DNA from: Galbibacter sp038433465
Lineage (GTDB): Bacteria; Bacteroidota; Bacteroidia; Flavobacteriales; Flavobacteriaceae
Assembly (NCBI RefSeq): GCF_038433465.1
Contig: NZ_JAESVF010000001.1
Coordinates: 620,001 to 684,000, forward strand
Reading direction: 5' to 3'
Length of the DNA stretch: 64,000 nucleotides
Within the stretch, counting starts at the first letter, position 1. Every line of letters begins with the position of its first letter. Shown here piece after piece: positions 42,755 to 51,226 of this stretch. The notes below the pieces were generated by a model that saw only the letters and a list, made by a program, of their open reading frames with translations, was not told where the DNA came from and did no database searches. A program made the position numbers and the translations under genes.

Positions 42755-43517
42755 ATTACAAATAGCCGACAAAGTATTTAGCTCCCGCTTGTTTGTTGGT
42801 ACGGGAAAATTCAGCAACACAAAAAGTATGTCAGAAGCAGTTTTGGCAAGCGGAAGCGAGTTAGTAACCGTTGCTTTAAAACGCGTGGATGCAACCAATG
42901 AAAATGACGATTTATTAAGCGGATTAAAGCATCCAAACATCAATTTATTGCCAAATACTTCAGGAGTTCGAAATGCGAAAGAAGCCATTTTTGCTGCGGA
43001 ATTAGCTAGAGAAGCTTTGCAAACAAATTGGATAAAATTAGAGATTCACCCCGATCCAAACTACTTACTCCCCGACCCGATTGAAACACTTTCAGCAGCA
43101 GAAACTTTAGTAAAAAAGGGGTTTGTTGTGATGCCATACATCCATGCCGATCCTGTTTTATGCAAACGATTGGAAGATGTTGGGGTGCAATGTGTAATGC
43201 CTTTGGGAGCTCCAATTGGCACTAATAAAGGTTTAAAAACACTCGATTTTTTAGAAATTATTATTGAACAAAGTACGGTACCTGTTATTGTAGATGCTGG
43301 GATAGGAACACCCTCACACGCTGCGGCAGCTATGGAAATTGGTGCCGATGCCGTTTTGGTAAATACAGCTATTGCGGTTTCCAACAACCCAACAAAAATG
43401 GCTGCAGCCTTTAAAAAAAGTGTAGAAGCAGGACGCGAAGCTTATTTGGCATCTTTAGCACCGATAAAGAAAAATGCCGAAGCCAGTAGTCCGTTAACCA
43501 GTTTTTTATATGAATAG
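42738..43517 (+). CDS. thiG: Thiazole synthase ThiG
   Basis: A 259-residue TIM-barrel enzyme forming the thiazole from DXP, ThiS thiocarboxylate and dehydroglycine. Recognised blocks: FSSRLFVGTGKFSNTKSMSEA, KLEIHPDPNYLLPDP with the Schiff-base Lys, VMPYIHADPVLCKRLEDVG, VMPLGAPIGTNKGL, VIVDAGIGTPSHAAAAMEIGADAVLVNTAIA. The length is normal. It overlaps thiH by 8 bp, consistent with the ThiGH complex. Confidence 0.97.
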   Translation: MNLQDKLQIADKVFSSRLFVGTGKFSNTKSMSEAVLASGSELVTVALKRVDATNENDDLLSGLKHPNINLLPNTSGVRNAKEAIFAAELAREALQTNWIKLEIHPDPNYLLPDPIETLSAAETLVKKGFVVMPYIHADPVLCKRLEDVGVQCVMPLGAPIGTNKGLKTLDFLEIIIEQSTVPVIVDAGIGTPSHAAAAMEIGADAVLVNTAIAVSNNPTKMAAAFKKSVEAGREAYLASLAPIKKNAEASSPLTSFLYE

Positions 43518-44622
43518 TTTTAAAGATACTTTTTTGCAATATTCTTGGGATGATGTGCTTTCGAGTATTCATGATAAATCGAAGAATGATGTTATTCGAG
43601 CAATTGAAAAACCACATCGCGATTTAGAAGATTTTAAAGCTTTGATATCGCCTGTGGCAAAACCATTTTTAGAGGAAATGGCACAAATGAGTAAACAAAT
43701 AACGCGTAGGAGGTTTGGAAACACTATGCAAATGTTTGCGCCTATGTATTTAAGTAACGAGTGCCAAAATATCTGTACGTATTGCGGATTTAGTTTTACG
43801 AATAAAATTCCCAGAAGAACATTAACCGATAACGAAATTTTAAAAGAAGTTGAATATATAAAAAGTAAAGGCTTTGACCATATTTTGTTGGTAACAGGCG
43901 AAGCTAATACAACGGTTGGCGTAGCCTATTTAAAAAATGCAATTCAGTTGATTCGGCAACATTTTTCTAATATTAGTATTGAAGTACAACCTTTAGATGA
44001 AGACGAATATGTTTTGCTGAAAGAAAACGGATTGTATGCGGTATTGGTGTATCAAGAAACATATCATCAAGAAGAATATAAAAAACATCACCCAAAAGGA
44101 AAAAAATCAAACTTTTTTTACCGACTAGAAACTCCTGACAGACTTGGCCGTGCTGGCGTGCATAAAATAGGGTTAGGAGCACTATTTGGTTTAGAAGTTT
44201 GGCGAGTCGATAGTTTTTTTACTGCTTTGCATTTACAATATTTAAAGAAGACCTATTGGCAAACAAAGTTTTCTATTTCTTTTCCTCGTCTTCGTCCTTT
44301 TTCTGGAGGTTTAGACCCAAAAGTTGAAATGACCGATACCGATTTGGTACAACTTATTTGTGCTTATAGAATGTTGGAAGAAGATGTAGAGTTGACAATT
44401 TCTACGCGCGAACGAGAAGTATTCAGAAACAATATTGTACATCTTGGAATTACTTCTATGAGTGCCGAATCGAAAACCAATCCAGGAGGTTATGTAGTCG
44501 ATAAACAGTCGTTAGATCAATTTGAAATTTCCGATGAACGTTCTACGGAAAAAATTACAGAAATGCTTAAAAAACAAAACTTAGAAGTTGTTTGGAAAGA
44601 TTGGGAAAATAATTGGGAATGA
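43510..44622 (+). CDS. thiH: 2-iminoacetate synthase ThiH
   Basis: A 370-residue radical-SAM tyrosine lyase supplying dehydroglycine to ThiG. The cluster motif is NECQNICTYCGF (C-x3-C-x2-C). Also seen are DHILLVTGEANTTVGVAYL, VYQETYHQEEYKKHHP, FSISFPRLRPFSGG and the C-terminal SAESKTNPGGY. As ThiH works anaerobically (ThiO is the aerobic alternative), its presence suggests low-oxygen-compatible thiazole synthesis. It is the last gene of the operon; a strong terminator follows at 44669. Confidence 0.95.
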   Translation: MNSFKDTFLQYSWDDVLSSIHDKSKNDVIRAIEKPHRDLEDFKALISPVAKPFLEEMAQMSKQITRRRFGNTMQMFAPMYLSNECQNICTYCGFSFTNKIPRRTLTDNEILKEVEYIKSKGFDHILLVTGEANTTVGVAYLKNAIQLIRQHFSNISIEVQPLDEDEYVLLKENGLYAVLVYQETYHQEEYKKHHPKGKKSNFFYRLETPDRLGRAGVHKIGLGALFGLEVWRVDSFFTALHLQYLKKTYWQTKFSISFPRLRPFSGGLDPKVEMTDTDLVQLICAYRMLEEDVELTISTREREVFRNNIVHLGITSMSAESKTNPGGYVVDKQSLDQFEISDERSTEKITEMLKKQNLEVVWKDWENNWE

Positions 44623-44668
44623 AATGTGAGGTGTTTAATTGTTGAAGAAAGTTAATGAGTTAAAAAGA

Positions 44669-44702
44669 AACAGCTAAGGTTTTAGAAACCTTAGCTGTTT
44701 TT
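44669..44702 (+). terminator. Strong intrinsic terminator after thiH
   Basis: AACAGCTAAGGTTT and AAACCTTAGCTGTT form a perfect 14 bp stem with a 3-nt loop, followed by TTTTTATA. It is 46 bp after the thiH stop. Confidence 0.92.
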
Positions 44703-44775
44703 ATATAGTATTTTCAACATTACCGTCAAGTCACAAATCATCAATCTTAAAATCATTTAATAATTATTTCATTTT

Positions 44776-44943
44776 TGTCTTGACACAAAAACGAAACAAA
44801 AAAGTCAAGACTGATTTAAAAAGCATGAAAAAATCTACGGAAACAACCGCCACAGATAAAAAGAACTCGCTAGGCTCAAACAGCTTTTTATCTTTTACCA
44901 ATACTGCTTCCTTGATTTTCAATACTTTTTAAATAGGTCAATT
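44776..44943 (-). repeat. Dispersed repeat copy B (uninterrupted)
   Basis: The reverse complement matches 35080-35264 over nearly its whole length without the 20 bp insert. It starts TGTCTTGACACAAAAACG and ends AAATAGGTCAAT on the plus strand. It contains stems CTTGAC/GTCAAG and GATAAAAAG/CTTTTTATC. With copy A it brackets 9.5 kb in inverted orientation. Confidence 0.85.
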
Positions 44944-44974
44944 TTATCAAATATTCATCATTCATATATTGAGT

Positions 44975-44995
44975 TTAAGTTACTTAGTAACTTAA
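44975..44995. repeat. Perfect 21 bp palindrome
   Basis: TTAAGTTACT, a single T, then AGTAACTTAA. It lies downstream of the minus-strand CDF gene, so it may help end that transcript, although no T-run accompanies it. Confidence 0.55.
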
Positions 44996-45060
44996 CCGTC
45001 AAACCGAGCGGAGTCGAGGTTTCACATTATTCTAAATAAAATAAGAGTAAAGTAAAAACA

Positions 45061-45975
45061 TCAATCTTGAACAATATAATCTTTTGGATCTTCTTTATTG
45101 AATTCTGGTTGGATATTTACATGGTTTATTCCAAATTTTTCATGTAAAACTGCTTCAATTTCAGCTAAAACTTTATTGAATTGTGAGAGTGTAACATCTT
45201 CTTTAAAATCTAAATGCGCTTCTAAGTGTAATTCATCATCATTTAAACACCAAACATGTATATGATGTAGTTTATTCACCTTAGAAACTTTATGTACTTC
45301 GCGGATAATATCTTTTATATCAATATTTTCTGGAGTAAATAACATCAACATTTTGGTAGATGTTTTTAATAAATCAAAACCTACAAAAACCAAATACACT
45401 GCAATGATAAAAGTAAGCACACTGTCTACCCAAAACAGCTGAAAATACTTCATAAGAAGGCCTCCAATAAGCACAGCAACACTTGCTAACATATCTGTTA
45501 ATAAGTGTAGATAAGCCGATTTCATATTGATGTTTCTACTGGCGTCTTTTTTAAGTAGAAGTACACTTATACCGTTGGCTACAATTCCTAAAAGTGAAAG
45601 CCAAATAACTAAATCTGATTCGATTGTTTGCGGATTTAAAAAACGCTTTACAGCTTCTATTATTAACAAAATTGCAATAATAATAAGCGTAGATGCATTT
45701 ACAAAAGCGGCAATTATTTCGGCTCTTTTATAGCCAAAAGTTTTATTTGTAGAAGCTTTTTTTCCGCTTAATCTATTGGCTATATAACTTATTACCAATG
45801 AAATAACATCGGTTAAATTGTGCAAAGCATCCGAAAGTAGTGCTAAACTACCAGAAACCAAACCACCCACAACCTGCGAAGCAGTTATAAGCACATTTAA
45901 TAAAATGGAAAGTAATAAGTTTTTTCCTTTTAATGGTGTATGCGAGTGCGAATGGTTGTGAGAATGCGTATGCAT
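45061..45975 (-). CDS. Cation diffusion facilitator (CDF) metal transporter, CzcD-like
   Basis: A 304-residue inner-membrane Zn/Co/Cd exporter. The N-terminus is His-rich (MHTHSHNHSHSHT). Six membrane helices follow, with the metal-site motifs SDALHNLTD (TM2, HxxxD) and LHLLTDMLAS (TM5, HxxxD). The C-terminal cytoplasmic ferredoxin-like domain has the LHHIHVWCLNDDELHLEAHL signature. It lies 8 bp from rpiB on the same strand. The substrate metal cannot be assigned, but the twin HxxxD sites favour zinc. Confidence 0.93.
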   Translation of the reverse strand: MHTHSHNHSHSHTPLKGKNLLLSILLNVLITASQVVGGLVSGSLALLSDALHNLTDVISLVISYIANRLSGKKASTNKTFGYKRAEIIAAFVNASTLIIIAILLIIEAVKRFLNPQTIESDLVIWLSLLGIVANGISVLLLKKDASRNINMKSAYLHLLTDMLASVAVLIGGLLMKYFQLFWVDSVLTFIIAVYLVFVGFDLLKTSTKMLMLFTPENIDIKDIIREVHKVSKVNKLHHIHVWCLNDDELHLEAHLDFKEDVTLSQFNKVLAEIEAVLHEKFGINHVNIQPEFNKEDPKDYIVQD

Positions 45976-45983
45976 AAGTTATT

Positions 45984-46418
45984 TTAACAATGAAGCGTAA
46001 TTTTATCGATTCGGTTTTGGTGACGGCCACCTTCAAATTCTGTGTTTAAAAAGGTTTCTACCATTTCTAAAACTTGTTGAATAGCTGTAAAACGTGCAGG
46101 AATACAAAGTATATTTGCATTATTGTGTGCTCTGGTAAGTGCTACAATTTCTTTGGTCCAACATAAACCAGCACGTACATTTTGGTATTTATTTGCTGTC
46201 ATTGCAACGCCATTTCCGCTTCCGCAGATAAGAATTCCAAAATCAACTTGTTTTGTATCGACAGCTTTAGCAACGGGATGTACAAAATCTGGATAATCTA
46301 CACTTGAAGCATCATCGGTTCCAAAATTTTCAACTTCAATATTTTTTTCTTTTAAAAATTCAGCTACTGCAAATTTATAAGCTGTTCCTGCGTGGTCGTT
46401 TCCGATGGCTATTTTCAT
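45984..46418 (-). CDS. rpiB: Ribose-5-phosphate isomerase B
   Basis: A 144-residue RpiB/LacAB-family isomerase interconverting ribose-5-phosphate and ribulose-5-phosphate. Blocks: KIAIGNDHAGTAYK at the N-terminus, YPDFVHPVAKAV, the catalytic GILICGSGNGVAMTANK with the active-site Cys, VRAGLCW and HNNANILCIPAR. The length is typical. It is upstream of the CDF gene in a two-gene minus-strand set and borders a 0.7 kb AT-rich gap. Confidence 0.95.
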   Translation of the reverse strand: MKIAIGNDHAGTAYKFAVAEFLKEKNIEVENFGTDDASSVDYPDFVHPVAKAVDTKQVDFGILICGSGNGVAMTANKYQNVRAGLCWTKEIVALTRAHNNANILCIPARFTAIQQVLEMVETFLNTEFEGGRHQNRIDKITLHC

Positions 46419-47140
46419 ATGCTGTTAATTAAAATACCTTTTTTACACTATTCAATTTATAATTTTACAATTCGAAAAACAGTGTTTAAGATAGTTATTT
46501 GGTTTGCTTGAGATTAAGTTAATTTAAAGTGTTTTACGTTGTTTATAACAAAGGTAAGAAATAGTATTTTTTAGGCTTATAAACAGCCGTGTTAATTTAA
46601 TTTTACAATTTATTAATTATCAGTATTTTACAAAAACACACGAATTGTTGATAATTATTTAGTGAAATCTATTAAATAAATTTGCATTTATAAGTATTGA
46701 TGTCAATTTGTAAAAATATTTCAATTACACAACTAGAAAGTTTGTTTTTTAATTTACAATTCATCAACCAGTTTTCAGCAGTTATTAACAGCTATCAACA
46801 GTATTAATTATTAAAAAAAAGATGTTAGTTTGGTTGTTGACAACTGTGAAGAAAATCTTAAAATTTATTCAATTTCAAGTCTTTATAAAATTATAAGTTG
46901 TTAATAGCTTTTTATAAGTCCGTATAACTTTATACAACAAACAAACTTTAAAAAAGTTTTGCCACATATAAACAGACTATAATAACCATCATTTTATTTT
47001 AAATTTTAAAAAAGAAAAAAGATATATATGTTTATATAGTTAATAACTTAAAAGTGTTTTGAATTTTTAAAATTTAGTTATTGTCTAGATTTTATTATTT
47101 CTAGTCTTTTTTAAAAAAAAATAGTTTGTAGAAGTTAGTG
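46419..47140. other. AT-rich 0.7 kb gene-free region with clustered TTATnAACA-like 9-mers
   Basis: A 722 bp region with no supportable ORF. It holds five 9-mers close to a DnaA box: TTATCAACA (minus, 46646-46654), TTATTAACA (46782-46790), CTATCAACA (46792-46800), TTGTCAACA (minus, 46835-46843) and CTATTAACA (minus, 46899-46907). All deviate from TTATCCACA at the sixth base. Long A/T runs flank them. An origin role is possible but unproven; a long regulatory leader is the alternative. Confidence 0.35.
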
Positions 47141-47383
47141 TTAAACTATTTTTAGATGGCTGTCTGGAGCTTCTAAATCTTTTATGAGTTCGCGTACGTA
47201 ATTTGCGTAATCGCGGTGTACAAAGAGTTTAATTCCGCCGAGTGCGTTGGAATAAAAAGGAGAAATACCTATCATGGTTTCGTTTTCAAAATAAAAAGGT
47301 ATTTCTTCTTCCGTTAGTAAAAACTTAAGTACCACATATTCATGCGGATAGGTATATGTAGTAATTAAAACGAAGTTTTTCAT
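47141..47383 (-). CDS. DUF2007-type small protein
   Basis: An 80-residue protein of the DUF2007 (putative signal-transducing/ACT-like) group: FVLITTYTYPHEYVVLKFLLTEEEIPFYFENETMIGI followed by GGIKLFVHRDYANYVRELIKDL. These small ferredoxin-like proteins are common in Bacteroidota and have no established function. It sits alone between two AT-rich gaps. Confidence 0.8.
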   Translation of the reverse strand: MKNFVLITTYTYPHEYVVLKFLLTEEEIPFYFENETMIGISPFYSNALGGIKLFVHRDYANYVRELIKDLEAPDSHLKIV

Positions 47384-47963
47384 CTAGAAAAATTAAATCA
47401 CTAATGCTTTTTTAAAACTTTGTAAAACGAAATTTATTCGCATTCTACATTTTAAAAATTAGTGTAATTGATTAAAAATAAGGAAAATAATATTTAAAAA
47501 GAAGTTGATATCTTTATAAAACGTAAGTAGTGGTATTTTTAGACTGAATTTTTTCCGTCTCGGTAAGTTCTTTCTTTTCCAAAGAATAGTTAATATAACT
47601 AGCAAAAGATATAATACCTACTATAAATAGGATGACAAAAAAGATAATTATTTTATATAATTTTTTCAATTTTTAAAAAACTAATTCTATGTAATAGACG
47701 ATTAAAATTGCTAATTGTTACATAGAATTTAACATTTTTTTAAAACTTTTTAGTTTCTCCTATTTACTCATGTATCAAACCAACCTTACCAATATTTAAA
47801 TAATTGTAATACAAAGTATTAGAAATGAATTATCTTACTAGATGTTAAGTTTATATTACGTAAATACTAAACTACTTTTAGTAATTATTATGTTGAATTA
47901 ACTTTTAAAGTTTTTTAGCTATCTCGTATAATAATTCGTACATTTCTAAAAGAAATAAAGTTT
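47384..47963. other. AT-rich gap before rnr
   Basis: A 580 bp region holding the small TTG-start ORF at 47514-47669 (minus) and otherwise AT-rich sequence ahead of rnr. No clear terminator or consensus promoter was found by eye. Confidence 0.5.
47514..47669 (-). CDS. Small single-pass membrane protein (51 aa, TTG start)
   Basis: The minus strand encodes a 51-residue product beginning (M)KKLYKIIIFFVILFI, with one membrane helix at about residues 7-27, then a polar charged tail (SLEKKELTETEKIQSKN) ending TTTYVL. An in-frame stop two codons before the TTG leaves no ATG option. The lysine-rich start, clean helix and polar tail look like a genuine small membrane protein rather than chance. There is no homologue that can be named. 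Confidence 0.45.
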   Translation of the reverse strand: MKKLYKIIIFFVILFIVGIISFASYINYSLEKKELTETEKIQSKNTTTYVL

Positions 47964-50147
47964 ATGACAAAAAGAAAAAAAAGAGCCCAAAAGCAAAAGA
48001 AAAATGAGCTTACAAAAGGCATTTTTACAGTTTTAGAAAGTAATAAAGACCAAAGTTTTAACTACAAACAAATAGCTGCAAAACTTAATCTTACCGATAC
48101 AAGTAGTCGAAATTTACTGATAAAACGCTTAGGGCAATTAAAAGAAAAAAAACGCATAGAAGAGGTGGAGCGTGGTAAATACAAAGCAATTCCGTCGCAA
48201 AATTATTACCAAGGAGTTGTGGATATGACAGGAAGAAATAACGCTTATGTTATTTGTGATGATTTAGACTCTGATGTGTTTGTGCCTTTTAATTTACTCA
48301 ACAAAGCTTTGCATGGTGATGTGGTGGAAGTGTATGTTTTTCCTAGAAGAAGAAAAGGGAAAAAGATGGAAGGCGAAATCACAAAAATTATAGAACGTAA
48401 AAAAACAACATTTGTAGGAATCGTTCAGTTACAAAAGAATTTTGCCTTTGTAAATCCGACCGATTTTAAAATGTATAGCGATATTTTTGTTGCTAAAAAT
48501 AAAGTTGGCGATGCCGAAGATGGCGACAAAGTAATTGTTGAAATTATCGATTGGCCAAAAGATGCCGATTCTCCTAACGGAAAAATTATTCAAGTGCTTG
48601 GTAAACCAGGCGAACACAATACCGAAATTCATGCAATTTTAGCAGAATATGGATTGCCTTATGAGTTTCCTGCAGAAGTAGAATTTTACGCAAATCAGTT
48701 AGATACTTCAATTACCGAAGAAGAAATTTCTAAACGTAGAGATATGCGTTCGGTACCAACTTTTACCATCGACCCGAAAGATGCTAAAGATTTTGACGAT
48801 GCACTTTCGTTTCAAATTTTAGAAGATGGCAACTATGAAGTTGGTATTCATATTGCCGATGTTTCGCATTATGTTACTCCAAATTCTGTTTTAGAAGAAG
48901 AAGCTTACAATCGTGCTACTTCAGTGTATTTGGTAGATAGAGTAGTGCCAATGCTTCCAGAAATTCTTTCAAATGGCGCGTGTTCATTACGTCCAAATGA
49001 AGAAAAATATACGTTTTCTGCAGTTTTTAAAATGAATAAAGATGCGCAAGTGTTAGAGCAGTGGTTTGGAAAAACTGTAACCTATTCCGATAGACGTTTT
49101 GCTTATGAAGAAGCACAAGCCATGATTGAAAATCAAAACAATATTGTTCCTGCGGATGTTTCTCTAACCGGCGAGAGTTATGAAGTTGAACCGCATATTG
49201 CAGATGCTATTACTACGCTAGATGGTATGGCTAAGAAAATGCGTAATCGTCGTTTAAATTCAGGAGCTATTTCTTTTGATAAAGTAGAAGTTAAATTTGA
49301 ATTAAACGATAAAAGCGAACCCGTTGGTGTTTATTTCAAAACCTCTAAAGATGCCAATAAATTAATTGAAGAATTTATGTTGTTGGCAAATAGAAAGGTT
49401 GCTGAATATATTGGAAAGCAGAAGAAAACTTTTGTGTATCGTGTTCACGACGAGCCAGACGACGAGAAATTAATGCTGTTACAAGGTGTTATCTCTAAGT
49501 TTGGATACAGCATTAATATGAAGAGCAAAAAATCGGTTACAAGCTCTTTAAATGCTTTACTCGAAGAAGTACAAGGTACCAAAGAGCAAAACTTAGTAGA
49601 TACGCTTACTATCCGTACTATGAGTAAAGCTGTTTATACTACCGATAATATTGGGCATTACGGTTTGGCGTTCGATTATTATTCACATTTTACCTCTCCA
49701 ATACGTCGTTATCCAGATGTAATGGTGCATCGTTTGTTGCAACATTATCTCGACGGTGGTGCTTCTGCAAATGCAGAGCAGTATGAAGAAAAGTGTAAAC
49801 ACTCTTCACAAATGGAACATTTAGCAACTTCCGCAGAAAGAGATTCTATTAAATACATGCAAATTAAATTCATGGAAGGTCGTTATGACGAAGAATTTTT
49901 GGGTGTTATTTCTGGAGTTACCGAATGGGGAATTTATGTTGAAATTATCGATAATAAGTGTGAAGGAATGATTCGTACACGAGATATTAAAGACGATTAT
50001 TACGTATTTGATGAAAAGCAATACGCCCTTGTTGGAGAATCTACCAAGAATACTTATCAGTTGGGGGATGAAGTTTTTGTAAAACTAAAAAGTACCGATT
50101 TGGTAAAACGTCATTTAGATTTTGAATTAACTGGGAAGAAAATTTAG
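47964..50147 (+). CDS. rnr: Ribonuclease R
   Basis: A 727-residue 3'-5' exoribonuclease degrading structured RNA. The N-terminal basic leader (KRKKRAQKQKKN) and winged-helix (NYKQIAAKLNLTD) are followed by cold-shock-like domains, then the RNB catalytic core with IDPKDAKDFDDALSF (about 270). GVHIADVSHYV, the AHYGLA-type IGHYGLAFDYYSHFTSPIRRYPD and a C-terminal S1 domain (EFLGVISGVTEWGIYVEI, about 640-725) complete it. The length is normal for Bacteroidota. Confidence 0.96.
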   Translation: MTKRKKRAQKQKKNELTKGIFTVLESNKDQSFNYKQIAAKLNLTDTSSRNLLIKRLGQLKEKKRIEEVERGKYKAIPSQNYYQGVVDMTGRNNAYVICDDLDSDVFVPFNLLNKALHGDVVEVYVFPRRRKGKKMEGEITKIIERKKTTFVGIVQLQKNFAFVNPTDFKMYSDIFVAKNKVGDAEDGDKVIVEIIDWPKDADSPNGKIIQVLGKPGEHNTEIHAILAEYGLPYEFPAEVEFYANQLDTSITEEEISKRRDMRSVPTFTIDPKDAKDFDDALSFQILEDGNYEVGIHIADVSHYVTPNSVLEEEAYNRATSVYLVDRVVPMLPEILSNGACSLRPNEEKYTFSAVFKMNKDAQVLEQWFGKTVTYSDRRFAYEEAQAMIENQNNIVPADVSLTGESYEVEPHIADAITTLDGMAKKMRNRRLNSGAISFDKVEVKFELNDKSEPVGVYFKTSKDANKLIEEFMLLANRKVAEYIGKQKKTFVYRVHDEPDDEKLMLLQGVISKFGYSINMKSKKSVTSSLNALLEEVQGTKEQNLVDTLTIRTMSKAVYTTDNIGHYGLAFDYYSHFTSPIRRYPDVMVHRLLQHYLDGGASANAEQYEEKCKHSSQMEHLATSAERDSIKYMQIKFMEGRYDEEFLGVISGVTEWGIYVEIIDNKCEGMIRTRDIKDDYYVFDEKQYALVGESTKNTYQLGDEVFVKLKSTDLVKRHLDFELTGKKI

Positions 50148-50248
50148 TTTTTAGTATCTGATTTCATTCAGCATAAATTCACTTTAACAAACTTTAATAT
50201 TTTAAATTTTATTTTCAGTTGTTTTGTTACTTACCTTTAGTAATCTAT

Positions 50249-50340
50249 CTCGGTGCAAGTATTCGAGGTATTTTAAAAGGAACAAATTTTATTTCGAAGG
50301 AAGCTTCGGAATATTTAAATTTCGGTAATCGAGTAAAAAT
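50249..50340 (+). repeat. Probable degenerate dispersed repeat
   Basis: The stretch CTCGGTGCAAGTATTCGAGG, then GAACAAA, ATTTCGAAGGAAGCTTCGG and TAATCGAG resembles a flavobacterial interspersed repeat in layout. It contains the hairpin CGAAG-GAAG-CTTCG at 50298-50311. It explains the spurious 73-codon frame in this interval. Confidence 0.4.
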
Positions 50341-50348
50341 CAAGACCA

Positions 50349-51023
50349 ATGAAAAATATATTTTTAATAGCATTTTTATTTATTTCAACTTTAACCATTG
50401 CTCAAGACAATGTAACCAAAGAATTAGGGGAGTTTCATGAAGTTAAAGCTTACGACGGACTTTCAGTTAAAATAGTTCAAGGACCAAAAAATAAAGCAGT
50501 AGTTTCTGGTAAAAATCCTTCGGATGTTGTGTTTGTTAACAAAGGAGGAAAATTAAAAATTAGAATGAATATCAACGAAGTTTTTAACGGTTATACCACT
50601 TTTGTTGTTCTTTATACTGCTGATATGGTTTCTATTTTGGATGCCAATGAAAACGCTATGATTGCTGTAAAAGAAACTATGGAACAAGTAGATCTTGAAT
50701 TACGTGCGCAAGAAGGTGCTAAAATTGAAGCAGATGTAAAAGTAGAAAGACTCAACACAAAAGCAATTACTGCTGGTGTTGTAACTGTTTCTGGTACTGC
50801 AAAAAATCAAGATGTAAGTGTAAATACTGGCGGACGTTTTGAAGGAGGCGATTTAAAATCTGAACAAACCGATGTGGACGTAAAAGCTGGTGGCGTTGCC
50901 GATGTAAATGCAACCGAATATGTAAGTGCAAAAGTTAAAGTAGGAGGGACCATCAATGTTTATGGGAGTCCGCGTGTGTTAGATAAACAAACTTTTGTAG
51001 GTGGTACAATTAACGAATTATAG
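50349..51023 (+). CDS. Exported GIN-domain (DUF2807) protein
   Basis: A 224-residue exported protein (signal ends at LTIAQD). The rest is a right-handed beta-solenoid of the head-GIN/DUF2807 type: FHEVKAYDGLSVKIVQGPKN, then short repeated strands (VDLELRAQEGAKIEADVKVERLNTKAITAGVVTVSGTAKNQDVSVNTGGRFEG) ending GGTINVYGSP. These proteins are envelope adhesin- or auto-transporter-like in shape, and their function is unknown. A repeat-derived sequence lies upstream. Confidence 0.85.
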   Translation: MKNIFLIAFLFISTLTIAQDNVTKELGEFHEVKAYDGLSVKIVQGPKNKAVVSGKNPSDVVFVNKGGKLKIRMNINEVFNGYTTFVVLYTADMVSILDANENAMIAVKETMEQVDLELRAQEGAKIEADVKVERLNTKAITAGVVTVSGTAKNQDVSVNTGGRFEGGDLKSEQTDVDVKAGGVADVNATEYVSAKVKVGGTINVYGSPRVLDKQTFVGGTINEL

Positions 51024-51049
51024 AAATCTAAAATATTTAGAACCTATTT

Positions 51050-51120
51050 TTTGAGGGTTTAATTCCTCAAAACCGTATTAAATCATCATAATTTATAATA
51101 TGTTATGATGATTTTTTATT
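51050..51120 (+). terminator. Two tandem hairpins with T-run after the GIN-domain gene
   Basis: First hairpin: TTTTGAGG (51050-51057) / CCTCAAAA (51065-51072). Second: AAATCATCATAA (51080-51091) / TTATGATGATTT (51103-51114), perfect over 12 bp and followed by T-rich sequence. The second is the likely terminator. Confidence 0.85.
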
Positions 51121-51226
51121 TTTGACATACCTAAGCAATTTATAAATCGACCAATTTTTTTAAGCTTAACCAGCAATTTTCATTGACTTCAGTTTTTTAA
51201 ATTGAAGTTGCTATAAAATTATTTGA

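Larger units (their letters stand above)
44623..45060. other. Repeat-rich gap between thiH and the CDF transporter gene
   Basis: A 438 bp gap without a gene. It holds the thiH terminator, dispersed repeat copy B (44776-44943), a perfect 21 bp palindrome (44975-44995) and a variant of the GAGCGGAGTCGAG element (45001-45022). Confidence 0.75.

Noticed and set aside
50219..50440. 73-codon frame on + strand between rnr and the GIN-domain gene
   Set aside because: It runs through a degenerate dispersed repeat and into the start of the real gene at 50349 in another frame; no protein-like composition.
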